From Gammaproteobacteria bacterium (GTDB lineage Bacteria; Pseudomonadota; Gammaproteobacteria; Steroidobacterales; Steroidobacteraceae), in NCBI GenBank assembly GCA_028293725.1, contig JAQGOE010000375.1, positions 1 through 23,943 of the forward strand: a stretch of 23,943 nucleotides of DNA. The letters are read 5' to 3'. Position 1 is the stretch's first letter, and each line of letters begins with the position of its first letter. This document shows, piece after piece, positions 1-7,300 of the stretch. Both the position numbers and the translations under genes were made by a program. The notes below the pieces were generated by a model, which worked only from the letters and a program-made list of their open reading frames with translations, ran no database searches and had not been told where the DNA came from.

Positions 1-1944
1 GGCGGCGAAGGGCAGGGGAGTCCCTCCGGATGGGTCATTGCCTTCGATACTTCCAAGCTCGCCAGCGGCAGTCCGGTCGCGGACGTGTGGTGTAGTACTC
101 CTGACAACAGCACAGGGAACGGCGGAGGAGGCGGGGTTTGGATGGCTAACGCCGCACCGGCGATAGACGCGAATGGCGACATCTACGTCGTCACGGGCAA
201 TGGTCCGTACAACCCGGAGTTCTCGCACGATCAACTCGGCGAAAGCGTAGTCAGGTTGATCTGGACACCGGGCAGCCCGAGTTCGCTGCACACGAGCGAC
301 TGGTTTACTCAGTTTCGTGACGTCGACCGTGACGGCTCACATAAGGATCAGGATCTCGCGGCAGGCGGCATAATCGCTCTGCCTGACGGTCCCGGCGTGA
401 TCGTTGGCGGTAAGGACGGCATCTATTACAACGTGAACCGTGCCGCGATGGGGCAACGAGACTTCACGAAGCTCGTCGATCCTCCGTTCGTTGCCTCTTT
501 CGACTACCAGCCCTGGAACGGTCACACATCACTCTCTGACGACCTGAATCAGGTGACGTCGACCGATCCGTTTACCATCGGTCACGTCGACGGCGGTCGC
601 ACGCCGCACATTCATGGGACTGCCGTCTACTTCAACAGTCAGCTCTTCGTACACGGCGAAAACAACGTCGTACGCGTCTTCAAACAAACCAATGGGCACT
701 TCGGGGCCACTCCGATAGCGCGCGGTACGGCGACCGCCTCGTGGGGCACGCCTTCTCCGGGCGGCATGCCTGGCGGAATATTGTCACTGTCGGCGAACGG
801 CACCTCGAACGGGATTCTGTGGGCCAATGAAGCTTACGGTAATCTGTCCGGAGACCCCGCCGCTAACATCGCGCCCACACCGAACATTCTGCGTGCGTAC
901 GACGTTTCCACCGTAACGAGTGGGACGTTGCAATCGATCTGGGACAGTGAGACGGAGCCCAATGACCGCTTGGGGGCGGCAACCAAGTTCGCGCCCCCTC
1001 TGGTCGCGAACGGGCGCGTTTACCAAGCTACCTACGACAACCAGATTGTGGTCTATGGCCTGGGCGCGGCCTCGACGACTCCGAAGCGCGATATCCGGCG
1101 GACTGTGGTCTTCATCTATGCCCAGGCGACCCCAGGTCAGGACGTGTTCATCCGTGGGGGCGCCAAGGGCGGCACCCCGATCCGGATTCACCACCGAGTG
1201 TGGCTGAATCCGCATACGAATACCTATCGTTGGGGTGACGCTCACCTGGATTGGAATGGAGGTGAAGTAGGGCAGGCGCAACCCACCGGCGGACTGGGCG
1301 GCGGGTCTCCAGCGGAATGGACTACGAGCGTTATGCAAGGCCAGGGGCAACCCTATGTCTGGACGCGGGGATTCGGGATCGCGGACGAGAACACGTTCGG
1401 GATGCACTATTGGATGCTCGACGTCGACATGGACTGCGAGCAGGCGGTCGCCGACAGTCAGGGTCGCAGGTGGTTTGAGATGAAGGCGTTCATGATCACC
1501 TCCCTGATGACCCAGGTCGCGCCGTCACCCGGTTGGGAAGCCGACGTCACCCAGTCGAGCAACCCGGCGCCTCCGTACACTTCCGGAAACCACATGGGCC
1601 AATGTGGGATGGTGAACGTATTTGTCGCCAACTACGGCAATCTGCCGGCCGGCCTCGATCCCAACTCGGCACAGTTTTTCCCACCCGCCTACACCTACCT
1701 CACACCTCTCGACGAGCGCGATACCTCCAACCCTGCCGTCACCGGTACGCCGTGCGCGGTGCCACAAAGCGAACAGCGCTGCCTGGGAAACCTCGCGCAG
1801 AGCTGCCAGACCGTCGGCGCCAGCAAATTTTTCCGCACCGCGCAGGATTGCACTTCGACGTCAGCCGGCGGCTCGTCCGTCCAGATGTGCCAGCAATCGA
1901 CGGGTCAGTGTTGTACCCCGAGTTTCGGCGGAACGTGCCAGTAA
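1..1944 (+). CDS. Secreted PQQ-like beta-propeller protein with C-terminal extra domain and Cys-rich tail (5'-truncated)
   Basis: The reading frame is open from the first base, so the start and any signal peptide lie upstream of the window; 647 residues are visible. Up to about base 1070 the protein is rich in Gly, Asp and Asn with repeated segments such as GDIYVVTGNGPY, GVIVGGKDGIYYNV and GRVYQATYDNQIVVYGLG. These are typical of PQQ-type/BamB-like beta-propeller repeats. From about 1090 to 1640 there is a separate domain (RTVVFIYAQ, GQDVFIRGG, HYWMLDVDMDC, NHMGQCGMVNVF). From memory it resembles a C-terminal module found in some animal and bacterial alpha-amylases; I could not verify this. 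The last 65 or so residues (from about 1750) hold ten cysteines, ending CCTPSFGGTC, and look disulfide-bonded and extracellular. No enzymatic residues can be assigned, and the function is unknown. It converges on the barrel gene that ends at 2050. Confidence 0.75.
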   Translation, partial: GGEGQGSPSGWVIAFDTSKLASGSPVADVWCSTPDNSTGNGGGGGVWMANAAPAIDANGDIYVVTGNGPYNPEFSHDQLGESVVRLIWTPGSPSSLHTSDWFTQFRDVDRDGSHKDQDLAAGGIIALPDGPGVIVGGKDGIYYNVNRAAMGQRDFTKLVDPPFVASFDYQPWNGHTSLSDDLNQVTSTDPFTIGHVDGGRTPHIHGTAVYFNSQLFVHGENNVVRVFKQTNGHFGATPIARGTATASWGTPSPGGMPGGILSLSANGTSNGILWANEAYGNLSGDPAANIAPTPNILRAYDVSTVTSGTLQSIWDSETEPNDRLGAATKFAPPLVANGRVYQATYDNQIVVYGLGAASTTPKRDIRRTVVFIYAQATPGQDVFIRGGAKGGTPIRIHHRVWLNPHTNTYRWGDAHLDWNGGEVGQAQPTGGLGGGSPAEWTTSVMQGQGQPYVWTRGFGIADENTFGMHYWMLDVDMDCEQAVADSQGRRWFEMKAFMITSLMTQVAPSPGWEADVTQSSNPAPPYTSGNHMGQCGMVNVFVANYGNLPAGLDPNSAQFFPPAYTYLTPLDERDTSNPAVTGTPCAVPQSEQRCLGNLAQSCQTVGASKFFRTAQDCTSTSAGGSSVQMCQQSTGQCCTPSFGGTCQ

Positions 1945-2049
1945 AATCAATAAGTTGTGAACATATAGTGACCTGATTTCTACGTTACAGGTTGCCGCGC
2001 AGCCCACTCCTGATCCCGCGAGGCCCCGCGTCCGCTGGGTGTTAGTAGC

Positions 2050-3462
2050 CTATGGGAGGTAACGCGCCACCTTCACAAGGAAATTGGTCCCTTGCGGCAG
2101 ACTCCCGAAATCCGACCGCCTTGCCCCGAAGTTGGTCATTGCCAGCGCCCCCACCGTCCAGGTGTCAGAAAGGTAGTAGTCGGCGTTGACCTGCAGCAAC
2201 CTTGAACCGTCGTAGAGGTCGGCGTTCACGAAGGCCGTGAGCTCGAGTTTGGGGATGAAGGCATCGACCCAATCGGCGCGCAGGAAGGCCGAGTGCCGGC
2301 TGATCGGGTCCTGTTGGTCGAGTGCGTAGTTCCGCAAGTACCAAAGCTGACGCGCGAGCGGCGAAGCTGCGCTGCGGCCAGTGCCGGACGCGAACCAGTT
2401 GCTCCAGTCCGCGTGGGTGAATGCGGGCTGGTTCAGGTGATACTCGAAATTGAAAGTGACGCGGCTTTCAGTCGTGTAAGACACCCCCAGCGAGAGCTCA
2501 TTCTGGAAAGTCTCATGTGAGCTTTCGGGGAGAACACTGGGAGCAGCCGCCGGCAGTGTGCCGGTCTCCCGACCGTAGCGGAGGGCCGCATCGATCAGGC
2601 TGGTACGCCGTCCCCCGGACCATTCGAGGTAGGTGACCACTTTCTGCCCTACGCTTTCGGCCAGATTGGTTCCAAAACGCGTTTCGTTGCCTTCACGGTA
2701 CAACAAGAACTCCGGACTGAAGTCGCTGGTGACATTCACACTGCTCTGCAAAAGGAACCGCGTGCGCGAGTTGGTCCGATCGAACATCGGGTTTATGCTG
2801 GGCAGATTCAGGTTGGTATAGATTGCGCTCGGGTCGGCGACCTTCGGCGCAAACGCTGCGATGAAGGAGCCGTGCTCCCAGAGTTGTTGACCTCGGAACA
2901 TCAAGGTTCCGAGGCGGTCCTCGCGCAGGACGGTAGGGTCCGCGGACAGGGGCTCAACGACGGCTCGAGTCCGGAAGAAGTCTGTGGGGTTATAGCCCAG
3001 TGCGACCCCGCTCTTCAGGTTGATTCGACCCACGTCGAGATACGTACGATCGGTCGCCTGCCAGCCCAGGTATATTTCTCGCAAGTCGTTGATCAAATTC
3101 TCGTGGGAAGGAAAATCCAGATCGTCCTCACCACGGAAATTCAGTCGGTCGCTGAGCGTTAAGTTGAGCCGGTCCGCGACATGGAATTCCTTGCGGACGT
3201 CGAAGTAGAGCCGCTCCTGCCAGTCATAGGGCCGTGGCGCAGGAGCCGGCACTGGCAGGTCATTCCGGAGGGAGGACACGCTGAAGGCGTTCTCCAGATA
3301 CATGCGACTTCCCGCGTTAGCGGGAATCGGCGCCGCTGGTGTACCAGAAGGTTGGGGCGCCTTGGGGATCAGGTCGAGGTCGGGATCCTGCCCGGCCGCC
3401 GCCAGGGCGACGCCACGCCACAGCGCCGCACAGAGCAGGGCACTCGCGGTACCCAGTCGCAT
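2050..3462 (-). CDS. Outer-membrane beta-barrel protein, porin-like, of the ABC/LolA operon
   Basis: This 470-residue protein has a cleavable signal peptide (hydrophobic residues about 8-23, cleavage near ALAAAG). A Pro/Ala-rich linker follows (about residues 30-75), then a long region of alternating polar and aromatic residues typical of beta strands (RLNLTLSDRLNF, REIYLGWQ, YLDVGRINLKSG, VTFNFEYHLNQ, LELTAFVNADLYDG). The motif GYNPTDFF after DVGRINLKSGVAL resembles porin-like barrels of the alginate-export/DUF1302 kind, but I cannot place the exact family. The start codon overlaps the stop of the upstream LolA-like gene by one base (TGATG), so the two are translationally coupled. It is the last gene of the operon and is probably the outer-membrane end of the transport route served by the ABC transporter and LolA-like carrier. 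The substrate is unknown. Confidence 0.8.
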   Translation of the reverse strand: MRLGTASALLCAALWRGVALAAAGQDPDLDLIPKAPQPSGTPAAPIPANAGSRMYLENAFSVSSLRNDLPVPAPAPRPYDWQERLYFDVRKEFHVADRLNLTLSDRLNFRGEDDLDFPSHENLINDLREIYLGWQATDRTYLDVGRINLKSGVALGYNPTDFFRTRAVVEPLSADPTVLREDRLGTLMFRGQQLWEHGSFIAAFAPKVADPSAIYTNLNLPSINPMFDRTNSRTRFLLQSSVNVTSDFSPEFLLYREGNETRFGTNLAESVGQKVVTYLEWSGGRRTSLIDAALRYGRETGTLPAAAPSVLPESSHETFQNELSLGVSYTTESRVTFNFEYHLNQPAFTHADWSNWFASGTGRSAASPLARQLWYLRNYALDQQDPISRHSAFLRADWVDAFIPKLELTAFVNADLYDGSRLLQVNADYYLSDTWTVGALAMTNFGARRSDFGSLPQGTNFLVKVARYLP

Positions 3463-4244
3463 CAGTTTGTCTGGAGCCGCGGCAGATAGTCACGCTGGAA
3501 CCACACATCAGGCACGTCCTGAAAGGCGTCGTCACTGAATGTCGCGATAGTAGCTAGCGCGGTATCCACCGCATCGATGATCACTTCTTCACTCGGACGC
3601 ACCGCGCCCAACCGCTGCCCGAAGTTGCGGAAATAAATGATCTTCAACAGTCGGCCGCTGTCCGAGTAGAGCTTCCCCTTGATGGGGTAGAACGTGTTCT
3701 GCTCAACCCAGTACTCGATCCGGTTATAGACGGCCCGGTCGTTCGCCGCCTTGAGCTCCAGATGCCAACATTGACGTTGCGCGCGCTCGGCATCCGGGAT
3801 CGCCTCGGTGCCGACGAGGCTGGCGTTGTAGTCCACTTTGAGATTGACGGTGAGCACATCGCCAACCGCCGCCTGGCCGATCAGGCGCTGCTGCGGTGAA
3901 ATGCGGACGCTCGTTTTCGAAGCCGGGTCGTAAAACCATAGTGCTCCCCCGTCGAGCAATACCCGTTTGCCGGCGTCACGCGCAGGCTCGCTGTACTGGA
4001 CGAGATTGCGAAACTGTCCCGTCGCCGGATCCTCCTTTGCATAGACGATCATCGAGTCGTGGTCCCGCTCACGACCGGATATGTATTCGGTGAACCTGAT
4101 CGTCGAGCGAAAGGGTTGATGCGGATTTCTCACGCCGTCGGTTGCGGCGACGATCTCCGCCGCGGTCTGTGCGTGCGCGTGGCCGCCGCCGACCAACAGA
4201 AGCAGGGCAAGCGTGGCGGCTGGTGACAGTCCTTTCATGATCAT
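3462..4244 (-). CDS. LolA-like outer membrane lipoprotein-sorting protein
   Basis: The protein has 260 residues. A signal peptide (KGLSPAATLALLLLVGGG, cleavage after HAHA) precedes a LolA-fold domain of the 'outer membrane lipoprotein-sorting protein' type. The motifs resemble that family: FRSTIRFTEY, KEDPATGQFRNLVQYSEPA, GKRVLLDGGALWFYDPASK, YNRIEYWVEQNTFYPIKGKLYSDSGRLLK. Such proteins bind acylated cargo in a hydrophobic half-barrel and carry it through the periplasm. I start at the ATG at 4244 because the sequence TGAGGGG, which contains the permease stop codon, gives it a Shine-Dalgarno at good spacing; an ATG two codons later (4238) is the alternative. It sits 7 nt after the permease stop and overlaps the barrel gene start. 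The product most likely receives substrate from the ABC transporter and passes it to the outer membrane. It is not canonical LolA, which is shorter and not normally in this context. Confidence 0.85.
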   Translation of the reverse strand: MIMKGLSPAATLALLLLVGGGHAHAQTAAEIVAATDGVRNPHQPFRSTIRFTEYISGRERDHDSMIVYAKEDPATGQFRNLVQYSEPARDAGKRVLLDGGALWFYDPASKTSVRISPQQRLIGQAAVGDVLTVNLKVDYNASLVGTEAIPDAERAQRQCWHLELKAANDRAVYNRIEYWVEQNTFYPIKGKLYSDSGRLLKIIYFRNFGQRLGAVRPSEEVIIDAVDTALATIATFSDDAFQDVPDVWFQRDYLPRLQTN

Positions 4245-4251
4245 GATCCCC

Positions 4252-5667
4252 TCAGACGTGCCGTAGGGCATCTACTATCGAAAGTCGGGCCGCACCGCTG
4301 GCGGGCACAAGCGCGGCAATCGTTGCGACCAGGACGAGTCCAATCCACGCGCCGATCACCAAAGTGACACTGCTCGTGACAGCGACTTGCAGCGGCACGG
4401 GATGGGCGTTTCCTGGCGGCACCCAAGTCAGATGGGAGTGATTGACGAGTGCGGCGACGGCGAAGGCGAGGGCCGCACCCACCGTCGCGCCTATTGCGCC
4501 GATCAGCCAGCCTTCCGTAATGAACTGCACACGAATGCCGTTACGGCGTACGCCCATGGCGCGAATCGTGCCGATCTCGTTGGTTCGCTCCATCACGTTC
4601 ATGGTCATGGTGTTGACTACGGCAAACAGCACGATCACCCCCATCACTAGGGCTATGAACAGGAAAATAGCGCTGAACAGCCCCTTCGCCTGGCCATAGA
4701 AGGGAGTCAACTCGGCAAAGTCCCGCGTCTCGAGCTCGAGATGGTGGTCGGCGATGAGCGCGAGCACTCGAGCTCGCGCGGCTGGCAAATCCTCGCTGCG
4801 GTGAAACTGCAAAACGATGCCGGTCACTTTGTGCTCGCCCCGGCCGTACACGAGTTGCTGTGCCAGCGGCAATGGCATGGCGATGTAGTTGTCATCGAGC
4901 TCCTTCACGCCTTGTGGTTCGGCGCCACTCACAGCAAGGCTCACGACGTTCGGGGCACCGCCCGCCGTGGCGGCGAGCAGCTCGAGATGCGGCAGACTGG
5001 CAGGGCGTCCGGCCTCGACGCCAGGTGCGTCGCGACGCGCGAGCTCGCCAAGGTTCTCGTTCACGACCGATACTGACTTGTCGGAAGGGACCGCGGCGGC
5101 CTTGGGCACCGGCGGACAGTCTTGCAGCGCCAGTGGCCCGCAGAGGCCGAGAATCCGCGCCAGCCCGAATCCGGTCAGGCCCCGAGTCGGGTCCCGGTCG
5201 GAGAGCCTTGCATCCGGCGGATAGATCACCCCCGTGGCAAATTCATCCCAGCGGCGCATCCGGTCACGGTCCGAGGGAATCAATCCCACTCCGAGGAAAG
5301 TCTTGGAGGCGTCGCTGTCACCAGCGAAGTTGCCGGCAATGCCGACGAGCGACTGAGTCGGTGTCATGACATTGATCATGGGGCGTAGCACCGGATCATT
5401 GCCGATGAGTGTCATGACATCCTGGTAGTGGTCGATACCGTACCCCGCCGGATCGCCCGCTCCGAACAGGAAATATCCCTTGTGGAAGACGGTGAGATGG
5501 CCGATCCGCTGTACGTTGTTGGTCTCAAGACCCGCAAAGATGTACGCGGCGAAACCGCCAAACAGCAGCGTGGCAAGAGCACCGGCCGCGACCGCCGAGC
5601 CGGTCATGAGCGAGCGTCGGCGATTGCGCAGGATGTTGCGTAGGGCAATCTTGAAAACCAGCATCAT
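4252..5667 (-). CDS. ABC transporter permease, FtsX/MacB/LolC-E type
   Basis: The protein has 471 residues with the layout of this family. One N-terminal membrane helix (about residues 22-46) follows the amphipathic start FKIALRNILRNRRRSL. A large periplasmic domain runs from about 50 to 330, and three C-terminal helices lie at about 335-360, 385-410 and 435-460. The cytoplasmic loop ERTNEIGTIRAMGVRR is the FtsX-family coupling motif that contacts the ATPase, and the C-terminus LSIVDALRHV is also typical. These permeases drive periplasmic work (mechanotransmission, lipoprotein release) rather than classical pore transport. The start ATG overlaps the ATPase stop codon by 4 nt (ATGA). The LolA-like gene follows 7 nt after its stop. 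A single permease suggests a homodimer working with the ATPase encoded just upstream. Confidence 0.92.
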   Translation of the reverse strand: MMLVFKIALRNILRNRRRSLMTGSAVAAGALATLLFGGFAAYIFAGLETNNVQRIGHLTVFHKGYFLFGAGDPAGYGIDHYQDVMTLIGNDPVLRPMINVMTPTQSLVGIAGNFAGDSDASKTFLGVGLIPSDRDRMRRWDEFATGVIYPPDARLSDRDPTRGLTGFGLARILGLCGPLALQDCPPVPKAAAVPSDKSVSVVNENLGELARRDAPGVEAGRPASLPHLELLAATAGGAPNVVSLAVSGAEPQGVKELDDNYIAMPLPLAQQLVYGRGEHKVTGIVLQFHRSEDLPAARARVLALIADHHLELETRDFAELTPFYGQAKGLFSAIFLFIALVMGVIVLFAVVNTMTMNVMERTNEIGTIRAMGVRRNGIRVQFITEGWLIGAIGATVGAALAFAVAALVNHSHLTWVPPGNAHPVPLQVAVTSSVTLVIGAWIGLVLVATIAALVPASGAARLSIVDALRHV

Positions 5668-6398
5668 GGTCCGCGCCCCGTTTTGTGTTCGACCAGTTTT
5701 CCGTCACGGATGGTGAAGAGCTCATCCGCGTGAGACATGAGTTGCGGGTCATGAGTCGCGAATATGAACGTAGTACGCGACTGAGCTTGGACGCGGTGCA
5801 TGAGCTCAATGATGGATGCGCCGGTAGCGGTGTCGAGATTTGCTGTTGGCTCGTCGGCCAGCACAATCTGTGGGCCTTTCACGAGCGCGCGGGCGATCGC
5901 AACTCGCTGCTTCTGACCACCGGAGAGCTCGTTGGGGCGTCGTTGGGCCTGCTCGGATAACCCCACCGCCTGCAGCATGGCGAGCGTGCGCTCGCGCCGT
6001 TCGGTTGCGGGTGTTCCAATGAGGAGCAGCGGGTACTCGACGTTCTCATACGCGGACAGAACCGGTACGAGGCTGAAGTTCTGAAAGATGAAGCCGATGT
6101 TGTGTGCCCGGAATGCGGACAGCGAATCATCATCCAACTCGGCGATCTTACGCCCACACACTTCGAGGACCCCGCGGCTCGGCGCGTCGATGCAGCCGAT
6201 GAGGTTGAGAAGCGTCGTCTTGCCGCTGCCCGAGGCGCCGATCACCATCGAGAAGCGATGCGGGGGAATCTCCAGGCTGACATCCTGCAGGGCCGGGACT
6301 TCGATCAATCCGGCCTGGTAGGTTCTGGCGACGTGGGTCAACCGGACGACCATGGATGCGGGGTCGGCCGTAGCGGGGGCTGTCAAAGGCTCGATCAC
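5664..6398 (-). CDS. ABC transporter ATP-binding protein, LolD/MacB type
   Basis: This 244-residue nucleotide-binding subunit has all motifs intact. Walker A is GASGSGKTT (about residues 53-61), the Q-loop is in FIFQNFSLVPVL, the signature is LSGGQKQRVAIARAL, Walker B is IVLADEP with its catalytic Glu, and the H-loop is FATHD. The motif spacing and the LSAYENVEYPLL segment match the LolD/MacB/FtsE group that partners FtsX-type permeases. I choose the GTG start at 6398 because AAAGG lies 8 nt upstream. The in-frame ATG at 6353 has no visible Shine-Dalgarno but would still leave a complete domain. It is the first gene of the operon; the permease start overlaps its stop. Transcription should be controlled by the divergent TetR regulator through the operators at 6436-6485. 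Confidence 0.93.
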   Translation of the reverse strand: MIEPLTAPATADPASMVVRLTHVARTYQAGLIEVPALQDVSLEIPPHRFSMVIGASGSGKTTLLNLIGCIDAPSRGVLEVCGRKIAELDDDSLSAFRAHNIGFIFQNFSLVPVLSAYENVEYPLLLIGTPATERRERTLAMLQAVGLSEQAQRRPNELSGGQKQRVAIARALVKGPQIVLADEPTANLDTATGASIIELMHRVQAQSRTTFIFATHDPQLMSHADELFTIRDGKLVEHKTGRGP

Positions 6399-6435
6399 TG
6401 TGACGACCTTTACCGGGCGCTGGCCCCGGAATGAG

Positions 6436-6453
6436 TGGTACCGTGTGGTACCA
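6436..6453. promoter_or_regulatory. TetR operator site 1
   Basis: An 18-bp inverted repeat TGGTACC-GTGT-GGTACCA with perfect 7-bp arms lies between the divergent ABC operon and the tetR gene. A near-identical copy begins exactly 32 bp downstream. This spacing, symmetry and location are typical of TetR-family operators. It lies where the transcription start of the ABC operon would fall if the minus-strand TTGGTA/CATATT pair (6486-6481 and 6464-6459) is its promoter; that promoter is an inference. Confidence 0.7.
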
Positions 6454-6467
6454 GTGACAATATGCTA

Positions 6468-6485
6468 TGGTACTGACAGGTACCA
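6468..6485. promoter_or_regulatory. TetR operator site 2
   Basis: This is a second 18-bp inverted repeat, TGGTACT-GACA-GGTACCA, with one mismatched arm position. It has the same arms and the same 4-nt spacer as site 1, and its left edge is 32 bp (about three helical turns) from that of site 1. A TATGCT hexamer at 6461-6466, between the two sites, could be the -10 of tetR. The likely regulator can therefore repress both directions, including its own gene. Confidence 0.68.
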
Positions 6486-6502
6486 ATGCAAGAGATTTCT
6501 GG

Positions 6503-7138
6503 GTGAAGGCGCGAACCAAGCTGGAGTCCGATCCGAAACCGGTGCGCGAGCGGATCCTGGGCGCCGCGATGCAAGCGTTCATGGAGCTCGGCTACGCCGA
6601 GGCCAGCACACTCGAGATTGCAACACGCGCGCAGGTCTCGAAGCGCGAGCTGTACGCGCTATTCGGCAGTAAGCAGGCCATGTTGGCCGCCTGTATCACA
6701 GATCGTGCGCAGCGCATGCGCACGACTACAGACCTGCCGCAGGCCCGTAGTCGGGAAATGCTTGCGATTGTCTTGAGCAAACTCGGTGCCACCATTCTGC
6801 GCGAGGTCACCGATCCTGCAGTGATGGGGGTTTTTCGTCTCGCGATCACGGAGGCCCAACGTGCACCGGAGGTGGCGCGAACGCTCGAGACGACACGCGA
6901 AGGCATCCGCGACGCCATGCGCAACCTGGTGAAGCAAGCGCAAGCCGACGGTTTGCTTACAGCAGGCGATCCCGCCGAAATAGCCGGCCGCTATTTCGGG
7001 CTGCTCTGGGGTGATCTGATGGTGAGCGTGTTACTGCGTATCCGCGAGGCGCCGGGCCCGCAGGAAATAGAGCGTCGCGCCCGGGATGCCGCGACAGATC
7101 TGCTACGGCTCTATCCGGAACCGCCGGCCGCTAAATAG
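6503..7138 (+). CDS. TetR/AcrR-family transcriptional regulator
   Basis: The protein has 211 residues from the GTG at 6503. The N-terminal helix-turn-helix is clear: RERILGAAMQAFMELGYAEAS, then TLEIATRAQVSKRELYALFGSKQAM, the classic TetR_N pattern with the tyrosine/phenylalanine at the end of the recognition helix. The rest is helical and resembles the AefR-like TetR C-terminal domain (ITEAQRAPEVARTLETTREG, AGRYFGLLWGDLMVSVLL), which binds a small hydrophobic ligand. I reject the upstream in-frame ATG at 6467 because it would place operator 2 inside the coding sequence with no leader; a weak AGAGA lies 7 nt before the GTG. The gene is divergent from the ABC/LolA-like operon and is the probable repressor of it and of itself. 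The ligand is unknown. Confidence 0.9.
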   Translation: MKARTKLESDPKPVRERILGAAMQAFMELGYAEASTLEIATRAQVSKRELYALFGSKQAMLAACITDRAQRMRTTTDLPQARSREMLAIVLSKLGATILREVTDPAVMGVFRLAITEAQRAPEVARTLETTREGIRDAMRNLVKQAQADGLLTAGDPAEIAGRYFGLLWGDLMVSVLLRIREAPGPQEIERRARDAATDLLRLYPEPPAAK

Positions 7139-7300
7139 TCTCTACGGACGCGTCGTGTCGACCGGAAATCGTCCCCACACCGCAATCCGTCCAAATTAAC
7201 GTGAAGTTGGTCGCGGTGCAGCAGCATCTGCTCGTGCAGACTTACCCTCAATAAGGGCGCCCGGGTACATCCAACGGGATCGAATCCCGTAGCTCACCCA
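7139..7300. other. Intergenic region with tRNA/tmRNA-3'-end-like fragment
   Basis: This is a 162-bp gap between tetR and the unknown membrane protein gene. At 7274-7300 there is a T-arm-like hairpin (ACGGG, loop ATCGAAT, CCCGT) followed by AGCTCACCCA, ending in CCA directly before the next ATG. This resembles the 3' end of a tRNA or tmRNA, but the acceptor strand is one base short if the T-stem is 5 bp. The loop starts with A instead of T. A 5' half with matching acceptor, D-arm and anticodon arm cannot be assembled; GTGAAGT at 7201 pairs only partly. It could be a decayed attachment-site remnant or chance. No terminator or promoter was recognised. Confidence 0.3.

Noticed and set aside
1945..2049. 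Terminator between the convergent propeller and barrel genes
   Set aside because: Only short GC-rich self-complementary bits (CGCG...CGCG) are present, with no stable hairpin followed by a T-run.
7201..7300. Complete tRNA or tmRNA gene
   Set aside because: The 3' T-arm and CCA look right, but the 5' acceptor strand pairs poorly and no proper anticodon or D-arm can be drawn.
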